The notes: generated by a model not told the origin, from the letters alone. A stretch of 64,000 nt of DNA from Synergistaceae bacterium (GCA_017439345.1 JAFSJJ010000035.1:16522-80521); one strand, 5' to 3'; shown: positions 18,289-28,066, counted from the stretch's first letter. Numbers and translations are program-made.

Positions 18289-19179
18289 ATGTATGAAGTA
18301 GATTTAGTGTTCTCGTGCGGTGAAGATAACTTTCTGCCTATAGCTGATGTATGGCTAGTGATTGACGTTCTAAGAGCTACAACAGTTATGACCCGCTGGT
18401 TCGAACTGGGAGGCAGAGAGCTTTATCCGGTTAAATCACCTGATGAGGCAAGAAAACTCGTTAATGAACTCAAAGAAAGAGGCTCTTCACCGTTACTGAT
18501 GGGCGAAGTAAATGGAATTCCCCCGGAAGGCTTTGACTTGGGCAATTCACCTGTTGAGTTAAATTATGGATTGATCCAGGCTCACTACTGCGGAGTCATG
18601 TCGACGACTAACGGGACTGTAGCACTTGTTCAGGCAGCTTCGTCAGGGAGTCCTGTTATAGCTGTAAGTCTGCGGAATAAATTATCATGTCTTGATTACG
18701 CGTTAAGTCTGGGAAATAAAATAGGCTTGCTGTGTTCAGGCAGGAAAAAACGCCCTTCATGGGAAGATACTTTATGCGCAGGTGCATTAGTTGAAAGTTT
18801 GCTTACTCGCGGTGAAGTCTCTATGTCAGACAGTGCGAGAATGTCATTGACTCTGTGGCAGAACAGGGGCAGTGATTTATTAGAGTGCGTCATGAAGTCG
18901 ACACATGCAAAGTATCTCGAGAAAATAGGCTATAGTCCTGACATAAAATTTGCCTGTGAATGCGATGCTGCGACTGTAGTCCCTATGTTAGCTCATGATA
19001 ACGAAAATAGAATCATATTGCAGAGTGTCTCAGGAAGCTCAAAGCCTTATCATGATAATGACTCAAAATCTGAATCTAAATCGAGTCCGAGTCATGATCC
19101 GTTTGAAGAGCTGTTATCTTACACCAAGAATAATAATGAACCTTCACAGTATTTCTTTATCGGAAAGAAGGAAAAATAA
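18289..19179 (+). CDS. comB: 2-phosphosulfolactate phosphatase family protein
   Basis: ComB hydrolyses 2-phospho-3-sulfolactate to 3-sulfolactate in coenzyme M or sulfolactate synthesis. The 296-residue protein has the family blocks VIDVLRATTVMTRWFELGG (about 23-41), MGEVNGIPPEGFDLGNSPVE (about 70-89), STTNGTVAL and LCSGRKKRPSWEDTLCAGALVE. A Ser/Asp-rich C-terminal tail (about 250-275) is extra. The true substrate in this organism is unknown because no comA or comC is in the window. It is tightly packed between proS and larC. Confidence 0.88.
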   Translation: MYEVDLVFSCGEDNFLPIADVWLVIDVLRATTVMTRWFELGGRELYPVKSPDEARKLVNELKERGSSPLLMGEVNGIPPEGFDLGNSPVELNYGLIQAHYCGVMSTTNGTVALVQAASSGSPVIAVSLRNKLSCLDYALSLGNKIGLLCSGRKKRPSWEDTLCAGALVESLLTRGEVSMSDSARMSLTLWQNRGSDLLECVMKSTHAKYLEKIGYSPDIKFACECDAATVVPMLAHDNENRIILQSVSGSSKPYHDNDSKSESKSSPSHDPFEELLSYTKNNNEPSQYFFIGKKEK

Positions 19180-19185
19180 TTAATA

Positions 19186-20430
19186 ATGAAAACTTTGTAT
19201 CTTGACTGTTTCGCAGGAATTGCAGGCGATATGTTTATCGGAGCTTTATTAAATCTCGTGCCGTCTCATAAAGTCTTGACTGAGGGAATCAGCAAAATCA
19301 CAGCGTTAGAACCTTCAGAGTATGAACTTGTAATCGAGAAAGCTAACAAGAACGGTATTGCAGGAATAAATTTCGACGTGAAACTTAATCATGAACATGA
19401 ACATCATCACGAACATCACGAACATGAAGAACATGAACATGAACACGGGCATCATCATCACAGACACTTAGCAGATATAGAGTCAATGATATATTCAAGC
19501 TCACTTAATGAACGAATCAAACGCGAATCAATCCGTGCATTCTCGTTACTTGCTCAGGCTGAGGCACACGTTCACGGCACTACGGCTGACAAAATTCACT
19601 TTCACGAGGTCGGAGCAGTTGACTCTATAATTGACATAGTAGGAGCATTTATATTGATGGACGCTTTGAACTGGCCGAGAGTCTTATGTTCAAGCATTAA
19701 CACAGGCTCAGGAGTCGTAAACTGCGCTCATGGAATATTGCCTGTGCCTGCCCCTGCGGCAGAGTATTTGCTTCATGGTCTTCCCGTATTTGCATCAGGG
19801 AGTCCAATGGAACGGACTACACCGACAGGAGCGTTACTCGTGAAAATTCTTGCTGATGGATTCTGCACCCTGCCTCCTGGGAAAATCATGGCTTCTGGCT
19901 ATGGACTCGGCAATCATGAATCACCGGACATGCCTAACGTGTTAAGGGCTTTATTGATTGACTCTGACGTGAAAGATTCACCTGAAGGCTTGATTCAGGA
20001 GAAACTTGCGCTGCTCGAATGCAATATAGACGACATGAACCCGCAGGATTATGAACTTGTGAACGAGAAATTATTTGCGTCAGGAGCTTTGGACTCGTGG
20101 CTTGAGAATATTCACATGAAGAAGGGCAGACCCGGAGTCAAGTTATGCTGTCTGTGTGAACCGGGTAAGACTTCACAGCTTGCGTTAATAATTATGCAGA
20201 ACACTACTTCACAGGGAGTCAGAATTCATGAACTCGATAGATTAAGACTCAAATGGGAACTTGAAGAAATAAATACTTCGCTGGGTAAAGTCCGAGTCAA
20301 AGTTACGAGGCTTGATAATAATGATGAAGTCATAAGGCGGGTCCCAGAATATGAAGATGTCAAGAGTCTTGCGTTGAGTCTTGGCCGATCGATGTGGGAA
20401 GTCCGCAAAGTCATTATGAGTGAAATATAA
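19186..20430 (+). CDS. larC: Nickel pincer cofactor cyclometallase LarC
   Basis: LarC inserts nickel into the pyridinium-3,5-bisthiocarboxylate nucleotide to make the cofactor of lactate racemase and related racemases/epimerases. The 414-residue protein begins LYLDCFAGIAGDMFIGALL and contains IHFHEVGAVDSIIDIVGA, TGSGVVNCAHGILPVPAPA and the C-terminal half from LLECNIDDMNPQ. A His-rich metal-storage stretch covers about residues 69-94. In Lactiplantibacillus larC needs a programmed frameshift; here it is one continuous ORF. larA, larB and larE are not in the window. Confidence 0.94.
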   Translation: MKTLYLDCFAGIAGDMFIGALLNLVPSHKVLTEGISKITALEPSEYELVIEKANKNGIAGINFDVKLNHEHEHHHEHHEHEEHEHEHGHHHHRHLADIESMIYSSSLNERIKRESIRAFSLLAQAEAHVHGTTADKIHFHEVGAVDSIIDIVGAFILMDALNWPRVLCSSINTGSGVVNCAHGILPVPAPAAEYLLHGLPVFASGSPMERTTPTGALLVKILADGFCTLPPGKIMASGYGLGNHESPDMPNVLRALLIDSDVKDSPEGLIQEKLALLECNIDDMNPQDYELVNEKLFASGALDSWLENIHMKKGRPGVKLCCLCEPGKTSQLALIIMQNTTSQGVRIHELDRLRLKWELEEINTSLGKVRVKVTRLDNNDEVIRRVPEYEDVKSLALSLGRSMWEVRKVIMSEI

Positions 20431-20437
20431 AAAAATT

Positions 20438-20475
20438 TCCCCCTTACGTCAATTCAGATTCAGGGGGAGTTATTT
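20438..20475. terminator. Bidirectional hairpin between larC and the TRAP permease gene
   Basis: TCCCCCT (20438-20444) pairs with AGGGGGA (20462-20468). A-rich sequence lies on the larC side and TTATTTACTTT on the other, so it can end both convergent transcripts. Confidence 0.7.
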
Positions 20476-20485
20476 ACTTTACTTT

Positions 20486-22555
20486 TTATGCACCTGCACT
20501 GACAGCTTCACGCTTCATGTATTGAACTGTGAAGACAAAGCCGACGAGCATTAAGCCTATCAGGTCGCTTACGATTCCAGGAACAAGCATACTCAATCCG
20601 CCAGCGCAGATTATGACTCTAAATAAAATATTCATCGGTCTGAACAAGTACCCGTTAAGAGCCGCAGCTACTCCGAAGATTCCAAGCAATGCAGTAGCAC
20701 AGATTAATATAATCTCAAGAATAATTAATATTTGAGTCAACACCGGCCCCGCTCCTGTGATATTTATAATCGGACTCACGTTCTCGAACAACATTGCAGG
20801 AGTGAACGCGAATATATAAGGCACTATGAAAGCTCCTATTGCGAGTTTCGTAGCATTGAAAGCCGTCTTCATAGGAGGAGCCTTCGCTATTGCCGACCCC
20901 GCATAAGCAGCCAGAGCAACCGGAGGAGTTATATCCGCAACTATCCCGAAATAAAATACAAAGAAATGTGCGCAGATCTTCTCGATTCCGATTCCAGGAG
21001 CCATTAATATCGGCGCACACGTTGCCGCCATAATGCAATAATTTGCAGTCGTAGGGACTCCCATTCCAAGAATTATGCAGCAAATCATAGTTAATACTAA
21101 CGCGATAAAGGCATGACCTCCAGAGACATTAACGACCATAGTTATTAACTCGCTAGCTAATCCTGTTGAAGTTATGCACCCTGCTACAAGTCCTGCCATT
21201 GCACACGCTACAGCTACTGTTATAGTTCCTCGTCCTCCTGCTTCGAGAGCGTCAATAATTTTCTTGATAGTAATTCTCTCATCACTGTTAAAGAGTCCTA
21301 CAAGAATAGCGATTCCGATAGCTATAGCTGCTGAGAACTGCATTGTATAAATATTCATTGAGACCATCACGACAAGAATTATTAACGGCAATAATAAATA
21401 AATTTTGGGTAATAACTTTATTATTCTGGGTAATTCTTCTTTGGGAATGCCTTTAAGTCCGAGCTTCTTTGCTTCTAAGTGAACGGCGATATAAATTCCT
21501 GCGAAATACAACACAGCGGGCAATATAGCTTTTAACGCAACTTGAGAATACGGAATGCCCATATACTCAGCCATTAAGAAAGCTGCTGCTCCCATTATCG
21601 GCGGCATTATCTGACCTCCTGTTGATGCTGCTGCCTCGACTGCTCCGGCGAATTCAGGCTTGTAACCAGTTCTCTTCATCATTGGAATAGTTACGCTTCC
21701 CGTTGTTACTGTGTTGCCTACTGATGACCCCGAGACCATCCCGCACAGAGCTGAAGATATAACAGCAACTTTTGCAGGACCTCCAGCAGAAGCTCCGGCG
21801 ATAGCGTTTGCAAGGTTAATAAAGAAAGTTGATATTCCCGTGCGCTCAAGGAATGCCCCGAAGATAATAAAAACGACTATATATTTTGCACACACTTCAA
21901 TGGGAGTGCTTCTCAGTCCGTCACCTGTAGAGTAATATAAATCGTAAATGACTTTGCCGAATCTCACCGTTGAGAACGCATAAGCCATCAAGACACCGAC
22001 TACGCATAAAATGGGAATGCCTACACACCGCCTGCAAAGTTCCATAGTTGATAATATCGCTATTACTGCCATTGAGATCATGAAATAATAATTCGGATTT
22101 CTCGGACTCGTAACTCTCAATGCAAGTTTGATTATGCTCTCTGCGTTAATTGCAAAGTAAAAGAATGGAACTGCTCCGGCAAGCATGATTATGACATCGT
22201 AAACGGGAATTGCATTAACTCTCGGAGTCGTGTCAAGGGTCAGGGGAATCGAAATAGAGTCACCTAGTCCCGGCTTAATCTCACCTGATGATTTCTTTAT
22301 AGGGTAGTGAAGATAGCCGATTATTAATATTAATCCCAGAAAGACATTTAATCTCACTTCGGGCATTGCTGTACTGAATAGCGTGACATAAATGCAATAG
22401 ACAGAGAACAACGCCGACAGCCAGCGAATTACTACAGCCGGAGTCCCTTCCCAAACTCTGACGTTAGACTCACGATCATATTTTTTCATTACTGCGTCAA
22501 CGTCTGCTTCGATTTGAGCAATATCTTGACTCGTTAAATTTTCGTTATCGCTCAT
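20486..22555 (-). CDS. TRAP transporter, fused small and large permease (4TM/12TM)
   Basis: The 689-residue membrane protein fuses the DctQ-like and DctM-like subunits, as is usual for TAXI-type TRAP systems. Typical segments are GAFLERTGISTFFINLANAIAGASAGGPAKVAVISSALCGMVSGSSVGNTVTTGSVTIPMMKRTGY and EAAASTGGQIMPPIMGAAAFLMAE in the middle, and GLASELITMVV...LGMGVPTTANYCIMAATCAPIL later. It uses an ion gradient together with the binding protein encoded upstream. The N-terminal about 50 residues are acidic and cytoplasmic. The substrate cannot be read from the sequence; organic acids or glutamate are common for this family. Confidence 0.95.
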   Translation of the reverse strand: MSDNENLTSQDIAQIEADVDAVMKKYDRESNVRVWEGTPAVVIRWLSALFSVYCIYVTLFSTAMPEVRLNVFLGLILIIGYLHYPIKKSSGEIKPGLGDSISIPLTLDTTPRVNAIPVYDVIIMLAGAVPFFYFAINAESIIKLALRVTSPRNPNYYFMISMAVIAILSTMELCRRCVGIPILCVVGVLMAYAFSTVRFGKVIYDLYYSTGDGLRSTPIEVCAKYIVVFIIFGAFLERTGISTFFINLANAIAGASAGGPAKVAVISSALCGMVSGSSVGNTVTTGSVTIPMMKRTGYKPEFAGAVEAAASTGGQIMPPIMGAAAFLMAEYMGIPYSQVALKAILPAVLYFAGIYIAVHLEAKKLGLKGIPKEELPRIIKLLPKIYLLLPLIILVVMVSMNIYTMQFSAAIAIGIAILVGLFNSDERITIKKIIDALEAGGRGTITVAVACAMAGLVAGCITSTGLASELITMVVNVSGGHAFIALVLTMICCIILGMGVPTTANYCIMAATCAPILMAPGIGIEKICAHFFVFYFGIVADITPPVALAAYAGSAIAKAPPMKTAFNATKLAIGAFIVPYIFAFTPAMLFENVSPIINITGAGPVLTQILIILEIILICATALLGIFGVAAALNGYLFRPMNILFRVIICAGGLSMLVPGIVSDLIGLMLVGFVFTVQYMKREAVSAGA

Positions 22556-22585
22556 GAATAATATTACACCTCCTGATAAATAAAA

Positions 22586-22615
22586 ACGGCCAAGTTGTGA
22601 AGCTCAGCCGTCATT
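22586..22615 (-). terminator. Hairpin between the TAXI binding-protein gene and the permease gene
   Basis: On the minus strand ACGGC...GCCGT encloses a loop of about 16 bases and is followed by TTTTTATTTAT just before the permease ribosome site (AGGAGG). It is likely to attenuate read-through so that more binding protein than permease is made. Confidence 0.6.
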
Positions 22616-22644
22616 GATAAAATTCTTAGTGCTTCATGAAATAA

Positions 22645-23604
22645 TTACTTTCCTGTTACTTTGATACCCTTCTCAGCGAAATATTTTACTGCGCCTTTGT
22701 GATACGGTACTGCTGTATACGACGCTGCGAAATTGAGATTTAACTCTGCTCCCTTAGCATGTGCTGCTGTGATCTCCGGAAGGTTCTCGAACACTCCGTA
22801 CATGAAGTTATACACGTCCGCTTCGCTGACATCATCATTTGCTATGACAACTGCACCGACTGCAACTGTAGTAGCTCCCTCATCAGTGCCGTAAACGTCT
22901 TTTGCTATAACGTTCTTGCTGTAGTAGGGCGATGCTGCTATTAACTTCATGATATGTTCGTCATCAAGACTCACGAGATAAATTTTCTTAGTGGCTGCAA
23001 GTGAAGTAACTGCTGTAGTAGGAGCTCCTGCAACGATAAAAGCTGCGTCAATCTTTCCGTCCTGGAGGGCTTCAACTGAGTCGCCGAATGATTGATATGT
23101 GGGCTTAATGTCCCTCTCAATGTTGAGCCCGTAAGCGTCGAGAACGTCAACAGCATTGAAATATACTCCTGCACCTGCCGCGCCGACTGATACGTTTTTA
23201 CCTTTCAAGTCTGCTACTGTCTTGATACTGGGATCAAGCGTTACGATTTGAACTTGTTCCATGTAGAGATTTGCTACGGTCGAGAAATTCCTGAACTTGT
23301 CATCAAAGAGTCTCGTTCCGTTGTAAGCATAGGCCGCAACGTCTGACTGAGCAAAGGCTATTTGAGCGTCACCGTCATCCATTGCTTCGATATTAGCTTT
23401 CGAGCCGCCTGAAGTGATAGCTGTTACAGTTGTGCTTGTCTTCTCGCCTACTTTACCGGCCAAGACTCCCCCGAGTCCGTAATATGTTCCCTGAGCTCCT
23501 CCTGTTGCGAATATGAGCTTCGTTCCTCCGGGCATACCGTCAGCAAATGCAGAGAACGCAAACGCTAACACAAGAACTAATGCGAGTGAAAATATTTTCT
23601 TCAT
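22645..23604 (-). CDS. TAXI-family TRAP solute-binding protein
   Basis: Periplasmic binding subunit, 319 residues, with a signal peptide (MKKIFSLALVLVLAFAFSAFA). The mature N-terminus has LIFATGGAQGTYYGLGGVLAGK, then TVTAITSGGSKANIEAMDDGDAQIAFAQSDVAAYAYNG, which are diagnostic for TAXI proteins, plus LKGKNVSVGAAGAGVYFNA. It delivers solute to the fused permease encoded 90 bases downstream. A good AGGAGG precedes the start. Confidence 0.95.
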   Translation of the reverse strand: MKKIFSLALVLVLAFAFSAFADGMPGGTKLIFATGGAQGTYYGLGGVLAGKVGEKTSTTVTAITSGGSKANIEAMDDGDAQIAFAQSDVAAYAYNGTRLFDDKFRNFSTVANLYMEQVQIVTLDPSIKTVADLKGKNVSVGAAGAGVYFNAVDVLDAYGLNIERDIKPTYQSFGDSVEALQDGKIDAAFIVAGAPTTAVTSLAATKKIYLVSLDDEHIMKLIAASPYYSKNVIAKDVYGTDEGATTVAVGAVVIANDDVSEADVYNFMYGVFENLPEITAAHAKGAELNLNFAASYTAVPYHKGAVKYFAEKGIKVTGK

Positions 23605-23665
23605 GGCTAAGTCTTTACCTCCTGAAAAAATTTTTTGTTGGGTAAAAATATTTTATCATGATGAT

Positions 23666-25945
23666 TTATTTTTCTGACTCTGAGTCCTTCTTCTTTAGTT
23701 CGACAATTTTAGACTCGCCGGAGTCATTAATGATATGAATATCTCTTTGCGGATAGGGGATATTAATACCTTCACGCTTGAACACTGCCGCTATATGGTG
23801 CCTCATGTCGCTTGATACTTTGAGTCCTGACGACTTGCGCAGCTCTATCCAGTAATATATTTCAAATTCGAGTGCACTGTCTCCGAAATTCTTGAATATT
23901 ACGAACGGTGCAGGATTTTTCAGAACGCTTGAATGTCCGTTCACTATGTCGAGTAATAATTTTTCTACCTGTCTTGTGTCTGCATCATAAGACACGCCCA
24001 CTTTGAGAATTTCACGCTTCTTTAAGTCCGATTTAGTCCAGTTAGTAACGCTGTTCTCAAGAAAATATCTGTTTGGTAATACAACATCGAAGCCGTCCCA
24101 TGTCTTGATAGTCGTCGAACGCGAGCCTATATCTTCAACTACGCCTTGAACTCCTGCAACGTCAACAATGTCATTAACTTTGAAAGGACGAGAGAATATT
24201 ACGATAAAGCCGCTGATTAAATTATTAAATATATTCTGCATTCCAAAGCCTAAGCCGACCGCAATAGCACCGCCCATGAAAGCAAAGGCCGTTAAGGGTA
24301 TCTGAAGGATATTCAAAGCAATCAAAGCAAACGCTACCCATAAGATATAAAACGAAATTCTCTGGACTGCATTAGCTGCCGTAACACTTGATTTGACTCT
24401 TTTCAACATTCTGCGCTTGATCCAGTTGCTGCCCCATGAACTCAAGAAGAAGCTCGAGAGAAATACTAATATAGCAACCGTCAATTTCCAGACCGTAACT
24501 GAGTAGCCCTCGCCCTGCCAAAGTTCAGTGTTCAGAAATGCAAGCACAGTTTCTTTGCTGAATGAGCTTACTTTCTCGGCTATTCTTATTGCACTGAGAT
24601 TATCATTTGCTTCGTTGTAGAGTCTCTGCTGTAAAAATATTGCCGCAGGTATAATTGACTCGTAGCGGTTCATGACTTCTGATATTATCTTGCGCCGGTT
24701 CTCGACTGTCTGAATGATTCCCTGCTGAATTATGCTTGATATTCCTTCAGTTTGTAATTTCTCCTGAGTCGACTCTATCTGCCTGAGTAAATCATTTTCA
24801 CGGGTTCTGACTCCTTCGAGCTGCCTTTGAAGTTCCTGTAATCTAGTTTGAGCGTTGTTGCGTAATGCCCATATCTCATCACCTGCTGCCTTGTCGTGAA
24901 AGAGCTTGTATCTATCCTTCCAAACCTGCTGAGCTTCCCGTGCAAGTTCTATCTCTTCATCAAGAAGTGCTGTCATCTGCTCCCAGTAATTTACTCGTGC
25001 AGAACGTGCCATGTACGTAGCTGAAGCGTTAGTCAATATACTTACGTCGCCTGAACCTAGAGTCGCCCGCGCCCTGATTAGTGAAAGATTCGCAGAGTCA
25101 CGAGCCTTTCTCGCAGCATTCATCTCTTCGCTTAACTCGTTAATTCTTGCATGAAGCTTCTCTAAGTTAGAGTCAAGTATCGCCTTAGGGAAAATTAATT
25201 TGTCCTGCATACCTTCGAGTCTTCGTCTCAGCCTCTGGATCTCCTTGACGTTCTTAACGAATGCCTGCCATAAGACACGAACTTGAAAACGTGAAAGAGC
25301 TACATTGACTCTCGCTGACTCTAATTCAAGAATATGCGTTTTAGGAATCTCGAGACCTTCTCCGCCTTCCTGAGCCTCTTTTAATTTCTTTTGCAGATCC
25401 ACAGCTTGAGCCAGGTCTATTTTTAACTTACTGAGTCTTGACTGCAAATAAAACACTTGAACATCGAGTCCCCTTGAAACTTTTGTGATTTCCTTTCTTA
25501 GTCCGTCACTCATGTTAATATCAGGCGAAGTAATAACTGCAAGGGAGTTTGCGTCAGGCTGCTCTTCGTCTCCGGCAGTATTTGAAGCCCCGTGAAGCAG
25601 TGAACTATAAGCAGAGTATGCAACACTTAACTCGGATAAAATCTGCTCATGAAGCTCTCTTTGTTCAGGAGTGTAACCCCATGCTGTCATGTCGGCTGAA
25701 GCTGTACTCGTCATAATTGCAAGCTCATTGATTCGTGATTTAATATCACTAGGCTTTAACTTCATACCTTTTAATTCTGTGTCGATTGCCTGCCGTAAAT
25801 TCGAAATATCTGCGCTGATCTCGTTGTGCATTCTGGTAACGTAATCATTAGCGAGGTCTTGATTGCCGTCTGCTCCGTAAGCTGTGAATGAAGCTGATAG
25901 AGTGAGAACAAGAAATAATAACGTGAATAAAAACTTTTTGTGCAA
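23666..25945 (-). CDS. Large MscS-family mechanosensitive channel with periplasmic coiled coils
   Basis: The 759-residue protein has a signal peptide (about 1-24), then about 440 residues of predicted periplasmic helices rich in coiled-coil heptads, as in MscK/MscM-type channels. Transmembrane helices lie at about 485-580 and the MscS pore/beta core reads FGMQNIFNNLISGFIVIFSRPFKVNDIVDVAGVQGVVEDIG, then TTIKTWDGFDVVLPNRYFLENSVTNW. It likely releases solutes on hypo-osmotic shock. The C-terminus is short and charged. It lies 61 bases upstream of the TAXI gene. Confidence 0.92.
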   Translation of the reverse strand: MHKKFLFTLLFLVLTLSASFTAYGADGNQDLANDYVTRMHNEISADISNLRQAIDTELKGMKLKPSDIKSRINELAIMTSTASADMTAWGYTPEQRELHEQILSELSVAYSAYSSLLHGASNTAGDEEQPDANSLAVITSPDINMSDGLRKEITKVSRGLDVQVFYLQSRLSKLKIDLAQAVDLQKKLKEAQEGGEGLEIPKTHILELESARVNVALSRFQVRVLWQAFVKNVKEIQRLRRRLEGMQDKLIFPKAILDSNLEKLHARINELSEEMNAARKARDSANLSLIRARATLGSGDVSILTNASATYMARSARVNYWEQMTALLDEEIELAREAQQVWKDRYKLFHDKAAGDEIWALRNNAQTRLQELQRQLEGVRTRENDLLRQIESTQEKLQTEGISSIIQQGIIQTVENRRKIISEVMNRYESIIPAAIFLQQRLYNEANDNLSAIRIAEKVSSFSKETVLAFLNTELWQGEGYSVTVWKLTVAILVFLSSFFLSSWGSNWIKRRMLKRVKSSVTAANAVQRISFYILWVAFALIALNILQIPLTAFAFMGGAIAVGLGFGMQNIFNNLISGFIVIFSRPFKVNDIVDVAGVQGVVEDIGSRSTTIKTWDGFDVVLPNRYFLENSVTNWTKSDLKKREILKVGVSYDADTRQVEKLLLDIVNGHSSVLKNPAPFVIFKNFGDSALEFEIYYWIELRKSSGLKVSSDMRHHIAAVFKREGINIPYPQRDIHIINDSGESKIVELKKKDSESEK

Positions 25946-25995
25946 CTGTAAAATTCCTCCTGAAAAAAAATAATTGCGATAATAATAAAACTTTT

Positions 25996-26016
25996 CGCCC
26001 TAAAATGTTATATACT
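25996..26016 (+). promoter_or_regulatory. Putative promoter of the flavoprotein reductase gene
   Basis: CGCCCTAAA (25996-26004) is followed by a TG and the -10-like TATACT (26011-26016). The same CGCCCTAAA word with a following TGATATAAA stands upstream of transketolase at 57375. There is no consensus -35, so an activator or extended -10 type is inferred. Confidence 0.4.
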
Positions 26017-26080
26017 AATCTGCAATTTCCAAATTTTTTATAATTAATTTAATTTTTAAGAGGGAGGACACGCTCTTATC

Positions 26081-27973
26081 ATGAGTAACTTTTTTAGCAT
26101 GAAGAAACGTATATTTATCATCGTGTCAGTTATCGCAGTTGCAGGAATAATCTTCATCAATGCAAACGAGAACGCAGGCACTTCGACAGGTACGGCCACA
26201 GCAGACGGCTTCGGAGGTCCGGGAGCTATCACAGTGAGCGTCAGTGTCAAGGACGGCAAAATTTCATCAGTCAATGCTCAAGGCCCAAAGGAAACAGTCG
26301 GAATCGGTTCAGTTGCAATCGAGAAACTTCCGGCTCAGATGGTCGAGAGAAATTCTATCAACGTCGACGTTATGACAGGAGCTACGATAAGTTCAACGGG
26401 AATATTAAAGGCTGCTGAAGGTGCATTAATCGCGGCCGGTCTCAATCCCGAAGACTTCAAGAAGGCTGCTGCAAAACGTGAAGCTGTCGAGAAGGAATTT
26501 AACACCGATATAGTCATAGTAGGTGCAGGAGGAGCAGGAATGGTTGCGGCTATAACTGCTGCTGATGCCGGGAAAAACGTTATCTTACTCGAGAAACAGG
26601 CAATGGTCGGGGGGAACTCTGCAAGAGCTACAGGAGGAATGAACGCAACTCACACAGCTAACCAGGACGCAAATAAATTCACAGAGAATGCAGGAGTAGA
26701 GAAGACCCTCAAGGCAGCCGAAAAATTTGCAGACAACGCACGAATCACAGAACTTGCTAATATAGTAAAAACTCAATGGGAAAATTACCAGAAAGATCCT
26801 AAAGGCTACTTTGACTCGATTGAACTAATGCAGCTTGATACACTCATCGGCGGTCATGGAATCAACAACCCTGAACTCGTGAAGACTTTTGCGGAGAACG
26901 CGGCAGGAGCTGTTGAATGGCTCAAGACTATTAATATTGATTTGTCATCAGTCGGAGCTTTCGGAGGTGCTTCAGTCAAACGAATTCACAGACCGTTAAA
27001 CGAAGAGAAAAAAGTTGTCTCTGTCGGAGCTTACATGATTCCCAGACTTGAGGCAGCGTGCAGGGAACGCAGTAATATTACTATCATGATTCAGACTACG
27101 GCGGACTCTATTTTGACAGACGAGAAAGGAGCAGCTTCGGGAATCATTGCTTACTCAGCAGAGGGCGACAAGATTACTATTCATGCAAAGGCAGTAATTC
27201 TCGCGGCAGGAGGCTTCGGGGCAAATCTCAAGATGGTAGCGTTACTCAAACCCGAACTTGACGGCTTCATGACTACCAACGCAGCAGGTATCACAGGAGA
27301 AGGCATAGTTATGGGTCAGGAACTCGGGGCAGCAGTCGTTGACATGGCACAAATTCAAATTCACCCTACAGTTCAGGCAGACACGGCAGCGTTAATAACA
27401 GAAGGACTCAGGGGCGACGGAGCTATTCTCGTTAATAAAGAAGGCAGACGCTTTATCGATGAGACAGGGACCCGCGATGTTGTCTCAGCAGCAGAGATTG
27501 CCCAGCCTGGTTCGTTCTCATGGCTCATAGTAGACCAGAAGATGGCAGATGCTTCGAGCGTCATTAAAGGCTATATTTCACGAGGCTACACGTTACAGGG
27601 CGACACTTACGAGGCTTTGGCAAAAGTTATTGACGTTCCTGAATCAGAATTTGCCAAGACCCTTAATGACTGGAACAAATACGTTACTGAACGCAAAGAC
27701 CCTGACTTTAACCGCACAAGTTTTGCTAATCCGTTAGATAAAGCTCCGTTCTATGCAATCAAAGTTACAGCAGGAATTCATCACACGATGGGAGGCTTGA
27801 AGATTGACTCTCAGGCAAGAGTCCTTAAAGGCAACGGCGATGCTATACCGGGACTTTTCGCGGCTGGAGAGATCACAGGAGGCATTCACGGAGGCAACAG
27901 ACTCGGAGGGAACGCAGTAGCAGATTTCGTTATATTCGGCAGGATTGCAGGACAGAGCGCGGCAAGTTTCTAG
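26081..27973 (+). CDS. FMN-binding/FAD flavoprotein reductase (fumarate/urocanate reductase-like)
   Basis: The 630-residue protein has an N-terminal signal anchor (about 7-28), an FMN_bind domain (about 45-125) with the flavinylation-type motif MTGATISSTG, and then a flavocytochrome c/fumarate-reductase FAD domain. That domain starts with DIVIVGAGGAGMVAAITAADAGKNVILLEK and has GGNSARATGGMNAT, the substrate-region RGDGAILVNKEGRRFIDE, and HHTMGGLKID...GLFAAGEITGGIHGGNRLGGNA. It lacks heme CXXCH motifs, like urocanate reductase UrdA. It probably serves anaerobic respiration on a periplasmic enoate. The exact substrate (fumarate, urocanate, acrylate-type) is unknown. GGGAGG lies 13 bases before the ATG; a second ATG at 26099 is possible. 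Confidence 0.9.
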   Translation: MSNFFSMKKRIFIIVSVIAVAGIIFINANENAGTSTGTATADGFGGPGAITVSVSVKDGKISSVNAQGPKETVGIGSVAIEKLPAQMVERNSINVDVMTGATISSTGILKAAEGALIAAGLNPEDFKKAAAKREAVEKEFNTDIVIVGAGGAGMVAAITAADAGKNVILLEKQAMVGGNSARATGGMNATHTANQDANKFTENAGVEKTLKAAEKFADNARITELANIVKTQWENYQKDPKGYFDSIELMQLDTLIGGHGINNPELVKTFAENAAGAVEWLKTINIDLSSVGAFGGASVKRIHRPLNEEKKVVSVGAYMIPRLEAACRERSNITIMIQTTADSILTDEKGAASGIIAYSAEGDKITIHAKAVILAAGGFGANLKMVALLKPELDGFMTTNAAGITGEGIVMGQELGAAVVDMAQIQIHPTVQADTAALITEGLRGDGAILVNKEGRRFIDETGTRDVVSAAEIAQPGSFSWLIVDQKMADASSVIKGYISRGYTLQGDTYEALAKVIDVPESEFAKTLNDWNKYVTERKDPDFNRTSFANPLDKAPFYAIKVTAGIHHTMGGLKIDSQARVLKGNGDAIPGLFAAGEITGGIHGGNRLGGNAVADFVIFGRIAGQSAASF

Positions 27974-27989
27974 TTCGCAAGTTAATATA

Positions 27990-28024
27990 TTCCGGGCTTC
28001 TTGTTTATTCGAGAGGCTCGGAAA
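27990..28024 (+). terminator. Hairpin after the flavoprotein reductase gene
   Basis: TTCCGGGC pairs with GCTCGGAA with one mismatch-type G-U position, followed by ATCTTTATTTATTT. A moderate Rho-independent terminator. Confidence 0.55.
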
Positions 28025-28066
28025 TCTTTATTTATTTATTTCTATAAAGGAACGGTGATTTTTATT

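Noticed and set aside
19186..20430. Programmed frameshift in larC as in Lactiplantibacillus
   Set aside because: The two halves are in one continuous frame of 414 codons.
20715..21083. Cys/Ser/Gly-rich minus-strand frame inside the TRAP permease gene
   Set aside because: Out-of-frame shadow of a membrane protein gene; no ribosome site and biased composition.
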